Origin: Neocallimastix lanati (nom. inval.)
Taxonomy: Eukaryota; Neocallimastigomycota; Neocallimastigomycetes; Neocallimastigales; Neocallimastigaceae
NCBI GenBank assembly: GCA_016946835.1
Contig: JACVTC010000005.1
Location: 1,105,001-1,169,000, forward strand
DNA: 64,000 nt
Direction of reading: 5' to 3'
The notes beneath the pieces are model-generated. The model did no database searches, was not told the origin of the DNA, and worked only from the letters and a program-made list of their open reading frames with translations. This document shows positions 62,001 through 64,000 of the stretch, in pieces (within the stretch, counting starts at the first letter, position 1; each line of letters starts with the position of its first letter). The translations under genes and the position numbers were made by a program.

Positions 62001-64000
62001 ATTCAAATTTTTAAATTCAATATCCTGATTAACAACATAATCATTTAGTTCACTAAATTTATTATTTCTTATATATTCGACAATTTTGCTTCTCTGATTA
62101 TCAAAATGGCTCCAAATATAGCTCTTCATTCCATACGAAATTCTGTTATGACCATCATTACAGTATTTTCGAATATCAAAGTAATCATCATTTAATGATT
62201 TTAATTCTATATTATTATTATTTAGATAGTTAATCAATTCAGAAATATCTTTCTTTCTAATATACTCAAGGACTTCCGATCGAATTTTATTAAAATGAGT
62301 AATAATAAAAGTAACAGTCCTCTCATTAATACGATTATATGGAGAATTAATATATTTAATAATATCAAAGTACTGATCATTTAAATCCTCAAACTCATAA
62401 TTATTTTTTTCCATATAGTTTCGAATTTTTATAATGTTGTTTGATTTAATAATATTAATAATATCAGTTCTTTCTTTACTATAATGACTCAAAATAAAGT
62501 TTATTATTTCAGGTGAAAGATGATTATCTTCTGCACAACAGTATTCTTGAATATCAAAATAATCACTATTTAATTTTTTGAATTCTTTAAGGTTATTATC
62601 AAGGTATTCTTTCAACTCATATAAATCGCCTTTTCTAATCATACGGAGGACCTTATTTTTTCTGGGATCAAAGTAATTTAAAACAATATTCTTTGAAACA
62701 TTGTTTAAATGGTTCAAAGAACATTTTATAATATTGTAATAATCCTCATCTGTATTAATAATATATTCAGATTCTTTATTTTTAAGATACTTGAGTAAAT
62801 TCTCATGATCATTCTTTTTTATTTCATCAAATAAATCTTTTATATTTTCATTAACATGTTGTAGGACATACAATTTTATTTCTGAATAATTCTTTTCATT
62901 ATCATTGAGAGTATTTAAAAATTTTAAAATATTGAAATTATTATCATTCAATACATTTAAATTAATGGAATTATCTTTCATATATATTTTTAATTTATCA
63001 AGGTCATTTTCTTTTAGTATGTCAACAATATCTCCACGATTTTTATAGAAATGATTGATGACAAATTTTTTCATGGGTATTGAAATATTATTTGAATTAT
63101 CATCACAATATTTAATTAAATCAAAATGATTACTATCATTTAATTTGGAAAGTTCAATATTATTAGTTTTTAAGAAATTCTCAAGTTCAGAAATATTATT
63201 ACTTCGAATTAAATTGATAACACCAAATCTTTCTTTATTACTATAACATAAAACAAAATCTTTAATATCAGGGATTACATGATTAGATGGTTCACAACAA
63301 AAATCAATAATATCAAAATTCTCGTCATTCAATTCTTCCATATCAATTTCATTTTCTATAAAAAATTCCTTTAATTCATTAATTCTTTTATCCATAATTA
63401 ATTCAACCACTCTATATCTTTTTTTATCAAAATGGCTTTTTATAAAGCTGACCATTGTTGGATAAATATAAAAACTATTACGACAGAATTGTATAATGTT
63501 AAAGTATTCATCATTTAATTCCTTAAATTCTAAATCATTTTCTTCCATGTATTTTTTCAAATTATCAATATTATTACTTTTAATTAGATCAACGACAGTA
63601 GATCTTTTTTTATCAATATGACTTATAATGTAATTTGTTATACGCTCGGAGATATTATTTTCAGGTGCCTTGCAATATTCAATAATATTAAAAGTATCAT
63701 CAATAAATTCTTTTAATTCTATTTTATTTTCTTTATGATATGCTCTTAATTCCGAGAGATCATCTTTTTTAATAATACTAATGAATTCATTCCTTTTTTT
63801 ATCAAAATGACAGATAACCAAATTCAAAATGTCAGAAGAGACCTCTTCTTGACATCTATGATTATTTTTCATTATTTTTAAATAGACATTTGATGAATAG
63901 TTCAATGATATTTCATTATTTTTAAGAAATCTTTTCAAATGAGTTCTATCATCATCTATCATTAATTTAATGATTTTAGCAATATTTTTATCGTAGTAGG
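58484..64000 (-). CDS. Giant repeat-ankyrin protein with C-terminal RING-H2 finger, probable E3 ubiquitin ligase (5' end outside window)
   Basis: Exons on the minus strand: 59068 to beyond 64000, 58820-58871, 58650-58673, 58484-58531. The large exon reads open through the window edge (YYDKNIAKIIKLM precedes the first Met), so the start is missing; at least 1684 aa are present. The first 1300 or so residues form about twenty units of roughly 63 residues, each like LIKSNNISELKKYMEEN, then LND-x-YFDIIKYC, then FILSHFDKKR. About 300 residues with canonical ankyrin repeats follow (DGLTPLTKVIKSNN, GQTPLDYAIQFKNKG). The tiny exons complete CSIC...C-x4-H-x2-H-x2-C...C-x2-C with FHPNCIEEWL and STCPICRQHF then stop, a standard RING-H2 that would bind an E2 ubiquitin-conjugating enzyme. 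The repeats would select substrate. The split Cys codon (TG|T) at the first small exon confirms the junction. Confidence 0.85.

Noticed and set aside
1-64000. tRNA or rRNA genes
   Set aside because: I looked for the G+C-rich cloverleaf blocks and found none; a dedicated scan could still reveal one.
1-64000. Slime mould or other protist origin
   Set aside because: Poly-Asn and A/T richness would fit Dictyostelium, but the KHA1-type antiporter, secreted histidine-phosphatase-like protein and bacterial-type dehydrogenase suit an anaerobic fungus better; not proven.

Overview
The window is extremely A+T-rich eukaryotic DNA with long poly(A)/poly(T) runs, short spliceosomal introns (donors almost always GTA..., a few GTT) and Asn-rich low-complexity proteins. 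Together with a fungal KHA1-type antiporter, long ankyrin proteins and a Firmicutes-like 2-hydroxyacid dehydrogenase, this best fits an anaerobic gut fungus (Neocallimastigomycota). The assignment is an inference from style and gene content, not a database match.

Eight genes can be modelled, and I assembled exons by hand with phase checks. From left to right: (1) 1210-4494 +, ten exons, 568 aa, an IQGAP-type calponin-homology domain followed by nine Gln-Thr repeats and a C-terminal membrane anchor; (2) 5040-7796 -, ten exons, RRP1 ribosome-biogenesis protein; (3) 9905-11747 -, two exons, secreted histidine-phosphatase-like protein lacking the catalytic RHG arginine, with a Trp/Asn-rich tail; (4) 18485-22323 -, four exons, KHA1/CHX-type cation/H+ antiporter; (5) 30755-32593 - and (6) 39530-41545 -, tandem four-exon AVT-like amino-acid transporters; (7) 47501-54152 +, three exons, a 1933-aa ankyrin protein; (8) 54994-55956 +, intronless D-2-hydroxyacid dehydrogenase. 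At the right edge, 58484 to beyond 64000 - carries a ninth gene that is cut by the window. It is a giant protein of about twenty 63-residue degenerate repeats, then ankyrin repeats, and its C-terminal RING-H2 finger is hidden in three tiny exons.

Between genes lie fossils: two families of poly(A)-tailed, LINE-like fragments (family A at 1-412 and 15169-15521; family B at 8640-9240 and 56986-57835), a probable Copia-type LTR end near 45.4 kb, a decayed ankyrin pseudogene at 17.2-17.8 kb, several A/T minisatellites (periods 6, 7, 8, 11, about 19 and 39 bp) and hairpins. The stretches 22.4-29.2, 32.6-39.5 and 41.5-47.5 kb hold no gene I can support.

There is no operon logic. The likely connections are functional themes: membrane transport (antiporter and two amino-acid transporters), scaffold or ubiquitin-ligase ankyrin proteins, and housekeeping RRP1. 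The most notable candidates are the repeat-ankyrin-RING protein and the tail-anchored CH-domain protein with possible tandem dynein-light-chain (LC8) docking motifs.
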